NCBI GenBank assembly: GCA_024413595.1
Contig: JAKSUC010000011.1
Coordinates: 1-64,000, forward strand
Reading direction: 5' to 3'
DNA from: Bacteroidales bacterium
GTDB lineage: Bacteria > Bacteroidota > Bacteroidia > Bacteroidales > UBA3824
DNA: 64,000 nucleotides
Positions 6,783 through 16,119 of the stretch are shown here, piece by piece; position 1 is the stretch's first letter, and each line of letters starts with the position of its first letter. The position numbers and the translations under genes were made by a program. The notes under the pieces are model-generated. The model was not told the DNA's origin, did no database searches, and saw only the letters and a program-made list of their open reading frames with translations.

Positions 6783-8144
6783 ATGATGAAAAAAAAATTC
6801 AAGCCATTATTCGTAGCAATGCTTTTCACATTTACTTTTAGCGCAATGTTCTGTTCTTGTAACAAAGATGATGATGACAACAATCCTAAAGACAATCCAA
6901 AAGATGAAACACAATTAAAAAAACCAGGAACTTTAATAAATTGTAAATGGGACGTAGATACTAAAGATAATTTTTTTGGAGATATAATAGAACAACTAAT
7001 AGAAGACAAAAAATCTATAAATTATATAAAAATAGATGTAAATAGCAAAGAAGAATCTTCATTTATTGTTGGAGGAGAAAATAGTGATTGCGAAACTATA
7101 TATGCTGTATTAACAGGAGATACTTTAAAACTTAGTACACGAGCAGATTCTATTTATACAAATAAGTATGCAGGTAGAATGTTTAATTCTTTTACAAATG
7201 CGAAATTCATAAATCTCGAAAAACTCAATGTTAGTAAAACTGAAGATTTTTCATATATGTTTAGTAGTTGCAATGCTATTGAAAAACTCGATTTGTCTTC
7301 GTGGAAAATGGATAAAGCAATAAATCTATCTCACATGTTTTATTCTTGCGAATCTTTAAAAGAAATAAATCTTTCTAATTGGAAATTAATTTATTGCGAA
7401 GATATGAGTTATACTTTTGCATATTGTAAATCTTTAGAAAATTTAATATTTGATAAATCAGGAATAAGTTCAGAAAATTTAGAATCAACTTTTTATGGAT
7501 GCTCAAGTTTAAAAAGTATAGATTTATCAAATTGGTATTGTCCATTTTGTACTAAAGCAAATGATATGTTTTACAAATGTACAAATTTAGAATCTGTAAA
7601 TTTAGAAACAATAGATTTACAAAGTTGTGAAGATATGTCAGGCATGTTTTGCAATTGTGAAAATATAAAAAGTATCGACATGTCAAAATTAAACACAATT
7701 AAATCATTATCCTTTGCAGGAATGTTTGCCAATTGCAAAAAATTAGAAAAAGTAGAATTTCCATCTAATGTATTTGGATTAAACAAATGCGAAAATTTTT
7801 CACGAATGTTTTTTAATTGTTACGAATTAAAAGATATAGATTTATCAAAATTATCAGTAATAAAAGGAACTGATTTTTCAGAAATGTTTTATCAATGTAA
7901 AAGTTTAGAAAAAGCAGATTTAAAAAAATGGCAATTATCAGGAAGTGATGTGTTGTATGATATGTTTTGTTATTGTGAAAATTTAAAGGAGTTGCGAATG
8001 CCAATTTCAAATCTATCAGACAAAGCTCGTTTAGATGGATTTTTGTATAAAGTAACAGCAAAAGTAATTTGCAATAAAGATACAAAAGCAAAATTATTAG
8101 CACAAAATAATAAATTTGCTGGCTCTTGGGAAATAACCGACTAA
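6783..8144 (+). CDS. BspA-like DUF285 repeat surface lipoprotein, 453 aa
   Basis: A signal peptide with lipobox FCSC is followed by NKDDDDNN, the acidic export signal for surface lipoproteins in Bacteroidota. The mature protein carries about eleven DUF285 (BspA-type leucine-rich) repeats of roughly 24-25 residues. Each has the pattern M-F-x-x-C-x-x-L-x-x-(I/V)-(D/N)-L-S-x-W, for example MFYSCESLKEINLSNW. Each repeat also has a cysteine in the MFxxC position. Proteins of this family act as adhesins or binding surfaces. Start ATGATG at 6783 allows either methionine. It is followed by a paralogue at 8309-9253. Confidence 0.9.
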   Translation: MMKKKFKPLFVAMLFTFTFSAMFCSCNKDDDDNNPKDNPKDETQLKKPGTLINCKWDVDTKDNFFGDIIEQLIEDKKSINYIKIDVNSKEESSFIVGGENSDCETIYAVLTGDTLKLSTRADSIYTNKYAGRMFNSFTNAKFINLEKLNVSKTEDFSYMFSSCNAIEKLDLSSWKMDKAINLSHMFYSCESLKEINLSNWKLIYCEDMSYTFAYCKSLENLIFDKSGISSENLESTFYGCSSLKSIDLSNWYCPFCTKANDMFYKCTNLESVNLETIDLQSCEDMSGMFCNCENIKSIDMSKLNTIKSLSFAGMFANCKKLEKVEFPSNVFGLNKCENFSRMFFNCYELKDIDLSKLSVIKGTDFSEMFYQCKSLEKADLKKWQLSGSDVLYDMFCYCENLKELRMPISNLSDKARLDGFLYKVTAKVICNKDTKAKLLAQNNKFAGSWEITD

Positions 8145-8169
8145 CCAAAATTTAAAGTACAAAAAAGCC

Positions 8170-8200
8170 ATCCGCACCAAAAATGCGGAGTTTTTTATTT
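8170..8200 (+). terminator. Terminator after the 453-aa DUF285 lipoprotein
   Basis: A short hairpin (arms CCGCA and TGCGG, loop CCAAAAA) precedes a T-rich run. The stem is short, so termination may be partial. Confidence 0.55.
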
Positions 8201-8308
8201 TTAACATTTTTTACACAATAAAATTTATTTTTTTGCATTATAAAAATGTTTCATTAGAAAAATATAACTTAAATTTTATTATAAACAATTCAATAACACT
8301 TTCAAAAA

Positions 8309-9253
8309 ATGAAAAAATTCAATTTTATGCCATTTATAATGGCAATTTTATTGACAAGTATGTCAATATTTATAACATCATGTGATAAAGATGATGATGA
8401 AAATACGCCTTCAAAAACAACACAAAAATCATCACCACTAATAGAATCAAAATCATTTCAAAACAAATTAGAAGGTAAATATAGCAAAAGTGTATTTGAA
8501 ATAAAATACATAAAATTTGAAAATCATACAAAAGAAGCAGAAAGTGATAGATTTACAACACGTTTATCATCAGAAGACAGCGAAACACCAATTTTTAGTA
8601 TAATATCAGACGACACTTTAAAAATCTGTACACCAACAGATAGTATTATTTTACCAGAAAAATGTGATTATTTGTTTAGTAAATTTGAAAAAGTAGAAGA
8701 AATTTTAAATACAAAAATATTAAACATTTCAAAAGTAACAAGTTTAGAAGGAATGTTTTCTACATGTAAATCATTAACTAAAATAGAAGATATTGAAACA
8801 TGGAATGTAGAAAATGTAGAATATTTTTCAGGAATGTTTTATGCTTGTACAAAACTACAAAATATAAATATCGAAAATTGGAAAGTGTCAAACAAAGCCA
8901 AAAAATTTGATTATATGTTTTCACAATGTGGAGTAGAAAAACTAAATCTAGAAAAATGGAATACAGAATCGGTAGAAACCATGGAAAATATGTTTTATAT
9001 AAGTAAAATAAAAACATTTTCAGGCAAAGGCTGGAATACATTAAAATGTAATAATTTTACAAACATCTTTGACAAAACAACAATAGAAGAATTAGATTTA
9101 ACCAATTGGAAAATAAACGACAACGAAGAAACACAAGAATCTGCCAAAAGTATGATTTCAGGTTCACAATCAATACATATAACCTGTTCAAAAGAAATAC
9201 AATCAATAATAAAAGTCTATTTAGCAGGAGCAACATGGACACTAGTAGACTAA
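8309..9253 (+). CDS. BspA-like DUF285 surface lipoprotein, 314 aa
   Basis: This is a paralogue of the preceding gene, with lipobox ITSC followed by DKDDDENT, again the surface-export pattern. Mature residues from about 130 carry about five DUF285 repeats (GMFSTCKSLTKIEDIETWNVENVEYFSGMF and similar), fewer and more diverged than in the 453-aa protein. The N-terminal 100 mature residues share a common non-repeat domain with the larger protein, including a segment ending DTLK(L/I)(S/C)T. Both genes look like products of duplication. A strong terminator lies at 9271-9307. Confidence 0.88.
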   Translation: MKKFNFMPFIMAILLTSMSIFITSCDKDDDENTPSKTTQKSSPLIESKSFQNKLEGKYSKSVFEIKYIKFENHTKEAESDRFTTRLSSEDSETPIFSIISDDTLKICTPTDSIILPEKCDYLFSKFEKVEEILNTKILNISKVTSLEGMFSTCKSLTKIEDIETWNVENVEYFSGMFYACTKLQNINIENWKVSNKAKKFDYMFSQCGVEKLNLEKWNTESVETMENMFYISKIKTFSGKGWNTLKCNNFTNIFDKTTIEELDLTNWKINDNEETQESAKSMISGSQSIHITCSKEIQSIIKVYLAGATWTLVD

Positions 9254-9270
9254 AATAGTAATACACACAC

Positions 9271-9307
9271 AAAAAAAGAGACATAATAAATTATGTCTCT
9301 TTTTTTA
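9271..9307 (+). terminator. Terminator after the 314-aa DUF285 lipoprotein
   Basis: Perfect hairpin arms AGAGACATAA and TTATGTCTCT are followed by seven or more T. Confidence 0.9.
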
Positions 9308-9386
9308 TTTAATCTCAATATTAAACAAAAATAAAAAAATTAATGAAAAAATCACTTAAAAACGTCAACCTATTAAAAAAAAGTTG

Positions 9387-9394
9387 TATATTTG
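9387..9394 (+). promoter_or_regulatory. -7 box upstream of the CBM48 gene
   Basis: TATATTTG followed by C matches TAnnTTTG and lies 35 bases before ATG 9430. No clear -33 TTG is seen at the expected distance. Confidence 0.6.
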
Positions 9395-9429
9395 CATTAT
9401 TAAATAAGTAATAACCAAAGACTAAAAAC

Positions 9430-9810
9430 ATGGCAGTAAGAAAAAAGGGACCAGCTCCCAAAGAAGGAAAACAAAGTGCAACCAAAAGCACATGTAAAAA
9501 AGCTATTGAAACCGAAGAGCAAGAATCAATATTTAGCTCTACCAAAGTTAAAACATTGTTTTCAATAACAAAAGAAGAAGCAAATAACGCAAAAACTGTT
9601 ACACTCGCTGGTGATTTTAACAATTGGGACAAAGAAATCACAGTAATGAAATACGATTGCAGAGCCAAAATTTTCAAAGCAGAAATTGAGCTAGAAAAAG
9701 GCGTTCATCAATTTCGTTATGTATTTGATGGCAAAGTATGGGGCAACGATCCAAAATATCCTACTGAAGAAAATGATTTGGGTGTAAACTCAATTATTGA
9801 AGTAAAATAA
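9430..9810 (+). CDS. Stand-alone CBM48/AMPK-type glycogen-binding protein
   Basis: A 126-aa protein with a lysine-rich N-terminus (MAVRKKGPAPKEGKQ) and one C-terminal domain at about 50-126. That domain holds VTLAGDFNNWD, then FKAEIELEKGVHQFRYVFDG and W-G-N-D-P, the core of the CBM48 / AMPK beta-subunit glycogen-binding family. It has no catalytic domain and no signal peptide, so it should act in the cytoplasm, perhaps tethering to or sensing glycogen. A terminator at 9831-9860 separates it from lptB. Small proteins of this type are common in Bacteroidota. Confidence 0.88.
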   Translation: MAVRKKGPAPKEGKQSATKSTCKKAIETEEQESIFSSTKVKTLFSITKEEANNAKTVTLAGDFNNWDKEITVMKYDCRAKIFKAEIELEKGVHQFRYVFDGKVWGNDPKYPTEENDLGVNSIIEVK

Positions 9811-9828
9811 TTTTTGGAAAAAAAGTTA

Positions 9829-9862
9829 AAAAAAGCAAAATGATATTTCATTTTGCTTTTTT
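9829..9862 (+). terminator. Terminator after the CBM48 gene
   Basis: Arms AAAAGCAAAATGA and TCATTTTGCTTTT with a short loop, followed by a long T run. Confidence 0.85.
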
Positions 9863-9898
9863 TTTTGAACTTTGCAATTTGAAAACAAATTTGATAAA

Positions 9899-10660
9899 AT
9901 GAAGTTAGAAGCACAACACTTAATAAAAATATACGGTAAAAGAACGGTAGTAAAAGACGTATCCATAAATGTTTCGCAAGGAGAAATAGTAGGATTGTTA
10001 GGACCTAATGGAGCAGGAAAAACCACCTCGTTTTATATGATAGTTGGTTTAATAAAACCCAACGGAGGAAATATATTTCTTGACGATACAGAAATAACCA
10101 AACATCCGATGTATCGAAGAGCACAACTAGGCGTTGGATATTTACCCCAAGAAGCCTCAGTTTTTCGTCAAATGAGCGTTGAAGATAATATTAAATCAGT
10201 GATGGAAGTTCGCGGATTTAGTAAAGAATATCAAAAAGAAAAACTTGAAAGTTTAATAGAAGAATTTGGATTAGGAAGAATTCGCAAAAGTTTAGGAATA
10301 CAATTATCAGGAGGAGAACGCCGTAGAACCGAAATAGCTAGAGCATTGGCAGTAGATCCCAAATTTATATTGCTAGACGAACCATTTGCAGGTGTTGACC
10401 CAATAGCAGTAGAAGATATTCAAGGTATAGTTGCAAAACTAAAGAACAAAAACATCGGAATTTTAATTACCGACCATAATGTTGATGAGACATTACAAAT
10501 TACCGACCGAGCATATCTGCTTTATGATGGTAAAATATTACAAGCTGGAACGCCAGAAGATTTGGCAAATGATCCAGAAGTTAGAAGAGTTTATCTTGGT
10601 AAAAACTTTGTTTTAAAACGTCCAGCATTTGTAACTCAAAACAATACAAATGCAGACTAA
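9899..10660 (+). CDS. lptB: LptB, ATPase of the LPS export ABC transporter
   Basis: LptB powers extraction of lipopolysaccharide from the inner membrane with LptF and LptG. The sequence has Walker [10 protein letters not shown], a Q-loop region ([10 protein letters not shown]), the signature [15 protein letters not shown], Walker [14 protein letters not shown] and the switch histidine in [10 protein letters not shown]. This is the diagnostic LptB set. I chose ATG 9899 (MKLEAQHL) because family members begin just before the first strand; an in-frame ATG at 9872 would add nine residues that overlap the upstream terminator region. The C-terminus extends slightly past the family core. It is probably co-transcribed with the exonuclease gene 55 bases downstream. 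Confidence 0.95.
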   Translation: MKLEAQHLIKIYGKRTVVKDVSINVSQGEIVGLLGPNGAGKTTSFYMIVGLIKPNGGNIFLDDTEITKHPMYRRAQLGVGYLPQEASVFRQMSVEDNIKSVMEVRGFSKEYQKEKLESLIEEFGLGRIRKSLGIQLSGGERRRTEIARALAVDPKFILLDEPFAGVDPIAVEDIQGIVAKLKNKNIGILITDHNVDETLQITDRAYLLYDGKILQAGTPEDLANDPEVRRVYLGKNFVLKRPAFVTQNNTNAD

Positions 10661-10715
10661 CAAGAAATATATCCAAGTAATCAAGAAATATCAAATAATA
10701 ATTAATTCAACAACA

Positions 10716-11492
10716 ATGGAATTAAAACTTAAAAAACCAATAGCCTTTTTTGATTTAGAGGCTACTGGAATAAATGTTTCAAGCGACAGAATAATAGAGA
10801 TTTGTGTATTAAAAATAAATCCAGATCATACCGAAGAAACATTTGTATCAAGAGTAAATCCACAAATGCCAATTAGCAAAGAAGCAATAGAAATAACAGG
10901 AATTAAAGACGAAGATTTAAAAGATTGTCCAACATTTGCAGAAATAGCACCACGATTAAACAAGTTTTTAGAAAATTGTGATTTTGGAGGATTTAATTCC
11001 AATAAATTTGATATACCAATGTTGGCAGAAGAATTTTTGAGAGCCAACATAGATTTTGATATGCGCAAACGTCATTCAGTAGACGTACAAGTGATATATC
11101 ACAAATTAGAACAACGAAATTTAACGGCTGCATATAAATTTTATTGCAACAAAGATTTAACCGAAGCCCATACCGCAATGGCAGATACCAAAGCAACTTA
11201 CGAAGTGTTAAAAGCACAGTTAGATAAATATCCCAATGATATAGAAAACGATATAGAAAAACTTGCAACATTCTCAAATCAAACCAATTGTGTAGATTTT
11301 GCAGGTAGAATAATATATAACGAAAAAGGCGAAGAAATAATTAATTTTGGTAAATATAAAGGTGTAAAAGTAGAAGACGTTTTCAAAAAAGAGCCTGGAT
11401 ATTATGCGTGGGTAATGAATGGAGATTTTCCATTATATACAAAAAAAGTGTTAACTGCCTTAAAATTACGAGGAGCTGCATTTAATAAATAA
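10716..11492 (+). CDS. DEDD 3'-5' exonuclease with DUF3820 domain
   Basis: The N-terminal 180 residues form a DnaQ-like exonuclease: motif I FFDLEATG (Asp and Glu), motif II in GGFNSNKFDIPML, and motif III HTAMADTKATYEV (His and Asp), so all DEDDh residues are present. The C-terminal part (INFGKYKGVKVEDV...GYYAWVMNGDFP) is a DUF3820 domain. The combination is typical of Bacteroidota exonucleases, which may proofread or repair. ATG 10716 (MELKLKKP) is preferred to an upstream in-frame ATG at 10650 that overlaps the end of lptB. Confidence 0.92.
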   Translation: MELKLKKPIAFFDLEATGINVSSDRIIEICVLKINPDHTEETFVSRVNPQMPISKEAIEITGIKDEDLKDCPTFAEIAPRLNKFLENCDFGGFNSNKFDIPMLAEEFLRANIDFDMRKRHSVDVQVIYHKLEQRNLTAAYKFYCNKDLTEAHTAMADTKATYEVLKAQLDKYPNDIENDIEKLATFSNQTNCVDFAGRIIYNEKGEEIINFGKYKGVKVEDVFKKEPGYYAWVMNGDFPLYTKKVLTALKLRGAAFNK

Positions 11493-11621
11493 AAAAAAAT
11501 AAAAAAAATTACCTTTTTTTGTAACAGTTTCAAAAAAAAACTGTATAATTGCACAGAAAATAGTAATGGAAAAACCAATACTACATAAAATAAATTAATA
11601 ACTCTCTAAAATAAAATAAAA

Positions 11622-12011
11622 ATGGCTGAAGAAAATGCAAATTTAGGAGAAAATACTCCTGCCAATGTAGAACCAACAAGTTCTAATGATAAAACTAATG
11701 GTATATTATGTTATTTAGGAATTTTAGTATTGATTCCTTTCTTAACAGTAAAAGAAGGTCAAAGAAGTGAATACCTAATTAAACATTTACGTCAAGGTTT
11801 TGGTTTACTTATCACAGGAGTTGCTGCTTCTATAATTAAAGTATTATTATCAATGATTAGTAGTACATTTGGCGGATTAGTATATATGGTATTAGGTATA
11901 TTAATCTTTGTAATGTTCATTTGTGGCCTAATTAATTCAATTAAAGGGCAATACAAAGACCTTCCTATATTAGGAGGATTTTTTGATAAAAATTTAACTT
12001 TTATAAAATAA
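11622..12011 (+). CDS. DUF4870-like small membrane protein
   Basis: A 129-aa protein with a charged N-terminal tail (about 1-27) and three to four hydrophobic segments (about 28-45, 62-82, 85-107). LIKHLRQGFGLLIT matches the conserved (Y)HARQA-type region of DUF4870 / Tic20-like proteins. It should sit in the inner membrane; function unknown. A TATAATTG-C sequence near 11541 may be its -7 box. It converges with recQ, and the shared hairpin at 12029-12063 can stop both transcripts. Confidence 0.8.
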   Translation: MAEENANLGENTPANVEPTSSNDKTNGILCYLGILVLIPFLTVKEGQRSEYLIKHLRQGFGLLITGVAASIIKVLLSMISSTFGGLVYMVLGILIFVMFICGLINSIKGQYKDLPILGGFFDKNLTFIK

Positions 12012-12028
12012 TAAAAGTTTAAAAACAT

Positions 12029-12063
12029 AAAAAAAGCTGGCAAAATTTTGTCAGCTTTTTTTT
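12029..12063. terminator. Bidirectional terminator between DUF4870 and recQ
   Basis: A hairpin with arms AAAAAGCTGGCAAAA and TTTTGTCAGCTTTTT has A-run and T-run on its two sides, so it can work on both strands of this convergent pair. Confidence 0.85.
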
Positions 12064-12078
12064 ATTAATTAATTTTTG

Positions 12079-13992
12079 CTATTCTACATTAATAATTTCA
12101 TAATCACCAGATTCATTTAGTTTTACGATTCCGTCATCAATCATATTTTTTAAAACAGTTAAAATTTCGTCAGGTTCAAATTTTAAATTATATACAATAT
12201 CATTAAAGTTTTGAGGAACGTTTTGAATATATTTATAAACAGCATCAAAAATTTTTTCAAAAACGTCACCTTCAATTTCTTTATTTTTTTGAGATTTACA
12301 AACGTCACACTCACCACAATTTTGCGTGTTAGTTTCTCCAAAATATTCAATCAACTGACGACTACGACATTTATTATTATTAACACAATATTTAATAACA
12401 GCATTAATTTGTTGAGTGTATCTATCTTTTAATAAATCATAGCTTTCAGGCGAAATAATAAGATTTTTTTCATCGAGACGTTCTTCGGTAAAAAATAAAA
12501 AAGGAGTCTTTTTTTGCGGAATGTAACTTATAATTTTTTGAGAAGCCATTTTTTTTAAAAAGTCAATAATAGTATCTTTGCTACATTTTAAATTATTGGC
12601 AATAGCTTGTTCATCAATTTCGGCATAATTTCCAAAAAGCCCAGTATATCCACGTAACAAAGTTTTAATTAAAGCATCAAGTTTAGCATTAGCCACTTGA
12701 AATTTGTATAAATCATCACGATTAATATTAAACATAACGCGAGAACCTACAAAAACTTCTTCAGTAGTTTCGATATAACCATTTCGTTGAAGAATTTTTA
12801 AAGCCCCCATACATTGCATAATGTTAAGGTTATAACGTTCAACAAAATCACCTAATTTAAATTCAAAGGCTTTTCCTTTAGCAGCGCCAATAGGAACTTG
12901 GAAATAATTACCTAAAGCATTATAAATATTTTTGATATAAGATTTAGGAGGAAACGAATTAGTAATATTACGTCTAAGATTTGCAATATCATTTTCATCA
13001 TAAAGCAAAATTGCGTATGCCGTTTTTTCGTCACGACCGCCACGACCAGCTTCTTGAAAATAAGCTTCTAAACTGTCAGGAATATCAAGATGAGCCACAA
13101 AACGCACATCAGGTTTATCAATTCCCATTCCAAAAGCGTTAGTAGAACAAATAATTCTAGTTTTGCCATCTTTCCATTGTTGTTGTCTAAAGTCTTTGTA
13201 AGCTTGAGTTAAACCAGCATGAAAATAGTCAGCAGAAACACCATTTTTTTGAAGAAATTCAGCAGCTTCTCTAGTTTTTTTTCTGTTACGAACATAAACG
13301 ACGCCAGTACCTGGTTGATTTTTAACAATTTTCATCAAATAACTATATTTATCAACCACATGTCGAACAATGTAAATAAGATTTTTACGAGCGAAACTCT
13401 TTTTAAAAAGATTTTTTTCTTTAAACAAAAGTTTATCTTGAATATCATCAGCCACTTGAGGGGTAGCAGTTGCAGTTAAAGCTAAAACAGGAACATTAGG
13501 TAAAAATTTTCTGACATCAGCAATTTTGAGATACGAAGGTCTAAAGTCGTAGCCCCATTGCGAAATACAATGAGCCTCATCAATAGCTAAAATATTAACA
13601 TTAATAGATTTAAGGCGTTCAAGAAATAGCTCAGTAGATAAACGTTCCGGAGAAATATATAAAAATTTTGTATTACCAAAAGTACAAGAGTCAAAAGCAG
13701 CTTGCATTTCTTGAAAAGTTAAACCAGAATAAATAGCAACTGCTTTGATATTACGTTTTTTTAAATTTTCAACTTGATCTTTCATTAAAGCAATCAAAGG
13801 AGTGATAACAATACACACTCCATCCATGCTTAAAGCTGGCACTTGAAAAATAATACTTTTACCACCGCCAGTTGGCAAAAGGCCTAAAGTATCTTTTTTA
13901 TCATCGGCAACAGATTTAATAATATCTTCTTGTAGAGGACGAAACGAACTGTATCCCCAATATTTACGCAATATGTCGGTATATATACTCAT
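12079..13992 (-). CDS. recQ: RecQ ATP-dependent DNA helicase
   Basis: This is a 3'-5' superfamily 2 helicase for recombination and fork repair. It has Walker A LLPTGGGKS, DEAH box AIDEAHCISQWG, motif III ALTATAT and motif VI QEAGRGGRD. A zinc-binding cluster (CVNNNKCRS...NCGECDVC) with its RQC winged helix follows, and the C-terminus (about 570-637) is a helical tail and not a clear HRDC domain. I chose ATG 13992 (MSIYTDILRKYWG) because homologues begin there; 11 more residues are possible from 14025. A -7-like TATCTTTG on the minus strand (13998-14005) sits only a few bases before this ATG, which implies a very short leader. Confidence 0.93.
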   Translation of the reverse strand: MSIYTDILRKYWGYSSFRPLQEDIIKSVADDKKDTLGLLPTGGGKSIIFQVPALSMDGVCIVITPLIALMKDQVENLKKRNIKAVAIYSGLTFQEMQAAFDSCTFGNTKFLYISPERLSTELFLERLKSINVNILAIDEAHCISQWGYDFRPSYLKIADVRKFLPNVPVLALTATATPQVADDIQDKLLFKEKNLFKKSFARKNLIYIVRHVVDKYSYLMKIVKNQPGTGVVYVRNRKKTREAAEFLQKNGVSADYFHAGLTQAYKDFRQQQWKDGKTRIICSTNAFGMGIDKPDVRFVAHLDIPDSLEAYFQEAGRGGRDEKTAYAILLYDENDIANLRRNITNSFPPKSYIKNIYNALGNYFQVPIGAAKGKAFEFKLGDFVERYNLNIMQCMGALKILQRNGYIETTEEVFVGSRVMFNINRDDLYKFQVANAKLDALIKTLLRGYTGLFGNYAEIDEQAIANNLKCSKDTIIDFLKKMASQKIISYIPQKKTPFLFFTEERLDEKNLIISPESYDLLKDRYTQQINAVIKYCVNNNKCRSRQLIEYFGETNTQNCGECDVCKSQKNKEIEGDVFEKIFDAVYKYIQNVPQNFNDIVYNLKFEPDEILTVLKNMIDDGIVKLNESGDYEIINVE

Positions 13993-14091
13993 ATTTACAA
14001 AGATAATAAATATAAATTTAATCATTAAAAAAATAATCTTATTATTTAGTCAAATTACGTTAAAAAAGATGGTCAAAGATGAATAATTTAC

Positions 14092-14099
14092 TAATTTTG
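14092..14099 (+). promoter_or_regulatory. -7 box upstream of the PpiC-SurA operon
   Basis: TAATTTTG matches TAnnTTTG and lies about 70 bases before ATG 14170. It is on the opposite strand from the recQ promoter in a 144-177 bp divergent gap. Confidence 0.55.
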
Positions 14100-14169
14100 T
14101 CAAAATTTCCGATTTTATGACTTTGTCGGAATTTAAATTTTAATAATTTATTGTTGAATATTATTAAAA

Positions 14170-16119
14170 ATGAGAAAAATATTATTTATATTAAGCATTT
14201 TATTAATTACAAAATCAAACCTATTTTCACAACAAGGAGAATGTATATTTACAATAGATAATAGTTTAAATGTATATTCCGATGAATTTATGAGAGAATG
14301 TTCTTCTATAATTAATTTTGAAGATACAACTGGCATAAACGAAATGTTAAATAATTATGCAGATTATAGATTGCAAATATACGAAGCATATCAAAAAAAA
14401 TTGGATACAACAGCCGAAATACGTTCAGCAATAGAATACTACAAAAATTATTTAGTAGTAAAACATGTAGCAGATAGCAAAAAATCACAAGAAACATTTA
14501 ATAAAATATTTAAAGATTCAGAAAAACAATATAGAGTATCTCATATTCAAATAAATATAAATGATTTATTATTAAACGATTCATTAGCTGCGTATTATAA
14601 AGCCGAAAAAATCAAAAATAGAATATTAGGAGGTCAAAAGTTTGAACTAGCAGCACGTCAAATGTCAGACGATCCCTCAGCAAATTATAATGGTGGCGAC
14701 TTAGGATATTTAACAATTATGCAAATGCCAGGTAAAGATTTTGCGAAATATGTTGTTGAAAATAAAGATAATAATGAAATTTCATCACCAATAAGATGTG
14801 GAAATTCTTATCATATAATAAAAGTTGTAGATTGTAGACAAGTAATTGATAGTGTGTCGATATCTTGTATAAAATTAACCAAGACTCATAAATATAGAAT
14901 TGACGACTCGTTACAAACATTAGCTAATGAAATTTGTGAAAAACTAAAATCAGGAGAAAACTTTTTTAATCTACAAAAAAAATATTCTGATGATAAAGCA
15001 ACCCATAATTTAACATTGTTTGAAGCCATAGATAAATATGGAATAGAAATATGTGATTTAAAAAATGAGGGAAATACATATTCAAAACCTATAAATTTTT
15101 ATGATGGATTTTATATTGTAAGATTAAATTCATTAACAAAAACACCTATAGATGAAAAATACAAAGAAAAAATATATTCACAATATTTATTAAGTGACGT
15201 ATTTGAAAATTATATGTTAGAATTTTTAGATAGTATAAAAAATGTTTCAGGTTATACAAAATTAGGAGATTACTCAATATTAAGCAAAGCAATATCAGAC
15301 TCTTCAATTTATAATGGCAAATGGATTCCCGAAGATGGATTATTAGTATTATCAGATAATTTATTTAGTATTGGAACACAAACATATACGATAGGTGATT
15401 TTGCTAGATATATTTACGAAACACAAAAAAAGTGTTCAATGCAAAAAATAAATTCATATTTAACCTATAAATACAATGAAATGGTAAATTATGAAACATA
15501 TAAACAAGCAATAAAGATGTTATCACGAAAAAATAAAAATTTTAATATCCAAATTCAAGAATATACCTATCCCCTATTATATCAAAAAATAAAACAATAT
15601 CACTTATTAACAAATAAAAACATAGATTCAAGTGAAATATCAGAATATTATGAAACTTGTAAACAAAATTATCTGAGTGGATATAAAATACATATTAGAT
15701 TTTATGACTATTTAAATGAATCAAACTATAAAAAAGCTAATAAATTTGCACAAAAATTATCAGAAAATCCCAATATGGCAATAGATTACAATTTAATAAA
15801 ACCATTAGAAACAGATACATTTCAATTGGGACAAAATAATAAAGCAGATATAATATTAAATGGATTTAATATAGGCCAATATTCATATCCAGCCGATAGA
15901 ATAATAAAATTAGAAAATCAACATAATTTGGCAATAATAACACTAATATCAGAACCAGAACCATTGCCATTATCAGAAGTATATCAATCAGTATATTCAG
16001 AATATTTAAAACATAAAGAAGCAAATTATACAAACACATTAAAAACAAAATACAACATACAAATAATACCAGAAGCAAACCAAATATTATCAAACGCAAT
16101 AATAAATTACAACAAATGA
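14170..16119 (+). CDS. PpiC-type periplasmic peptidyl-prolyl isomerase, 649 aa
   Basis: A signal peptide (about 1-20, ending FSQQ) is followed by a helical SurA/PrsA-like chaperone region and a parvulin domain at about 115-225: VSHIQININDLL, ARQMSDDPSANYNGGDLGYL, SYHIIKVVDC. A second, more diverged isomerase-like segment follows (FFNLQKKYSDDKATHN), then a long C-terminal chaperone region. It should help outer-membrane proteins fold in the periplasm. Its TGA overlaps the ATG of the next gene by four bases, so the two are translationally coupled. It is the first gene of a PpiC-lipoprotein-SurA order that is typical of Bacteroidota. Confidence 0.88.
   Translation: MRKILFILSILLITKSNLFSQQGECIFTIDNSLNVYSDEFMRECSSIINFEDTTGINEMLNNYADYRLQIYEAYQKKLDTTAEIRSAIEYYKNYLVVKHVADSKKSQETFNKIFKDSEKQYRVSHIQININDLLLNDSLAAYYKAEKIKNRILGGQKFELAARQMSDDPSANYNGGDLGYLTIMQMPGKDFAKYVVENKDNNEISSPIRCGNSYHIIKVVDCRQVIDSVSISCIKLTKTHKYRIDDSLQTLANEICEKLKSGENFFNLQKKYSDDKATHNLTLFEAIDKYGIEICDLKNEGNTYSKPINFYDGFYIVRLNSLTKTPIDEKYKEKIYSQYLLSDVFENYMLEFLDSIKNVSGYTKLGDYSILSKAISDSSIYNGKWIPEDGLLVLSDNLFSIGTQTYTIGDFARYIYETQKKCSMQKINSYLTYKYNEMVNYETYKQAIKMLSRKNKNFNIQIQEYTYPLLYQKIKQYHLLTNKNIDSSEISEYYETCKQNYLSGYKIHIRFYDYLNESNYKKANKFAQKLSENPNMAIDYNLIKPLETDTFQLGQNNKADIILNGFNIGQYSYPADRIIKLENQHNLAIITLISEPEPLPLSEVYQSVYSEYLKHKEANYTNTLKTKYNIQIIPEANQILSNAIINYNK

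Noticed and set aside
9872-9898. N-terminal extension of LptB
   Set aside because: Homologues begin at MKLEAQHL-type sequence; the extra nine codons overlap the end of the upstream terminator region.
10650-10715. Longer exonuclease overlapping lptB
   Set aside because: The added 22 residues are low-complexity and absent from the family; ATG 10716 gives the normal start.
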